From Mycobacterium sp. (lineage in GTDB: Bacteria > Actinomycetota > Actinomycetes > Mycobacteriales > Mycobacteriaceae), in contig JAGQTV010000094.1 in assembly GCA_020438845.1 (NCBI GenBank), positions 1 to 47,784 on the forward strand: a stretch of DNA of 47,784 bases, in the 5' to 3' direction. Position 1 is the stretch's first letter; every line of letters begins with the position of its first letter. Both the position numbers and the translations under genes were made by a program. Shown here one piece after another: positions 47,666 to 47,784 of the stretch. The notes beneath the pieces were generated by a model that had not been told where the DNA came from, searched no databases, and worked only from the letters and a program-made list of their open reading frames with translations.

Positions 47666-47784
47666 TCAACTTGAGTTGGCCCCGGTAGGACGGCTTGATT
47701 TGGCCCCAGTCGCTTTGGTTGGTCGGGTGTTTCGGGCGTGGGAGAGTCGGTAGGAGTGGGTGCCGGTTTCGATGATCTGGCCGG
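47666..47784 (-). CDS. IstB-type IS21 helper ATPase, C-terminal end (partial)
   Basis: The minus strand gives GQIIETGTHSYRLSHARNTR and stops at 47666-47668. The I-(I/V)-E-T-G-T-x-S-x-R-L-x-x-A-R ending is the standard C-terminus of IstB, the AAA+ protein that assists the IS21 transposase. The gene continues beyond the window. Two direct copies of CTTGA-x-TTGGCCCC (47670-47683 and 47694-47707, 24 bases apart) mark the inner edge of the element's terminal repeats, which overlap the end of the gene. Confidence 0.8.
   Translation of the reverse strand, partial: GQIIETGTHSYRLSHARNTRPTKATGAKSSRPTGANSS

Noticed and set aside
1-47784. CRISPR arrays, tRNA and rRNA genes
   Set aside because: I looked for regularly spaced short repeats and tRNA-like T-loops on both strands by eye and saw none. 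The interspersed repeats here are far apart and lack spacers.

Overview
The window looks like chromosome of a fast-growing mycobacterium (Mycolicibacterium or a close relative). This is inferred from high GC, F420-type split-barrel proteins, DUF732 and DUF6632 family proteins, several VapBC/ParDE toxin-antitoxin pairs, leaderless promoters (a -10 box six to seven bases before the start codon), and Ala/Pro-rich secreted proteins. It is an accessory region with many gene remnants, two IS110-family elements and the edge of an IS21-family element.

Layout. 0-4.3 kb: a decayed methyltransferase, a fumarase/aspartase-superfamily lyase, a phytoene-desaturase-like remnant and small secreted or membrane proteins. 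4.4-8.2 kb: a nitroreductase, an alpha/beta hydrolase and a carotenoid/stilbene oxygenase in one minus-strand operon, divergent from a TetR regulator; two matching operator-like palindromes lie between them. 8.2-17.6 kb: a split molybdenum hydroxylase locus (coxS- and coxM-like genes, then a Tat-exported coxL-like subunit 5.6 kb away). It surrounds a plus-strand operon of xdhC-like, mocA-like and multicopper-oxidase lipoprotein genes. 17.7-25.5 kb: an SDR enzyme, a PucR regulator divergent from a Baeyer-Villiger-type monooxygenase, an NnrU-like membrane protein, an O-methyltransferase, and vapBC and arylsulfatase remnants. 25.6-28.4 kb: a DUF732 gene with an internal amber codon, two divergent toxin-antitoxin operons and an F420-type protein. 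28.4-34.9 kb: gene-poor DNA, secreted proteins, an interspersed structured repeat, a frameshifted IS110 element and parDE. 34.9-41.6 kb: an envelope cluster with UppP, a PAP2 phosphatase, a histidine kinase and response regulator, a small secreted protein, a COG4705-type membrane protein and a FetB-like permease. 41.6-43.8 kb: a second IS110 element and the truncated gene beside it. 43.9-47.1 kb: a four-gene catabolic-looking operon, then a truncated SDR. The window ends in another copy of the repeat and the 3' end of an istB gene.

Working model (inference): the oxygenase cleaves a carotenoid or stilbene to aldehydes. The molybdenum hydroxylase, matured by the xdhC- and mocA-like proteins, oxidises aldehydes at or outside the membrane, with a surface multicopper oxidase made from the same operon. 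In the 35-41 kb cluster, two copies of an 11-bp-period direct repeat probably mark binding sites of the local response regulator. That would join lipid-carrier recycling (PAP2, UppP) and the COG4705 protein into one regulon.
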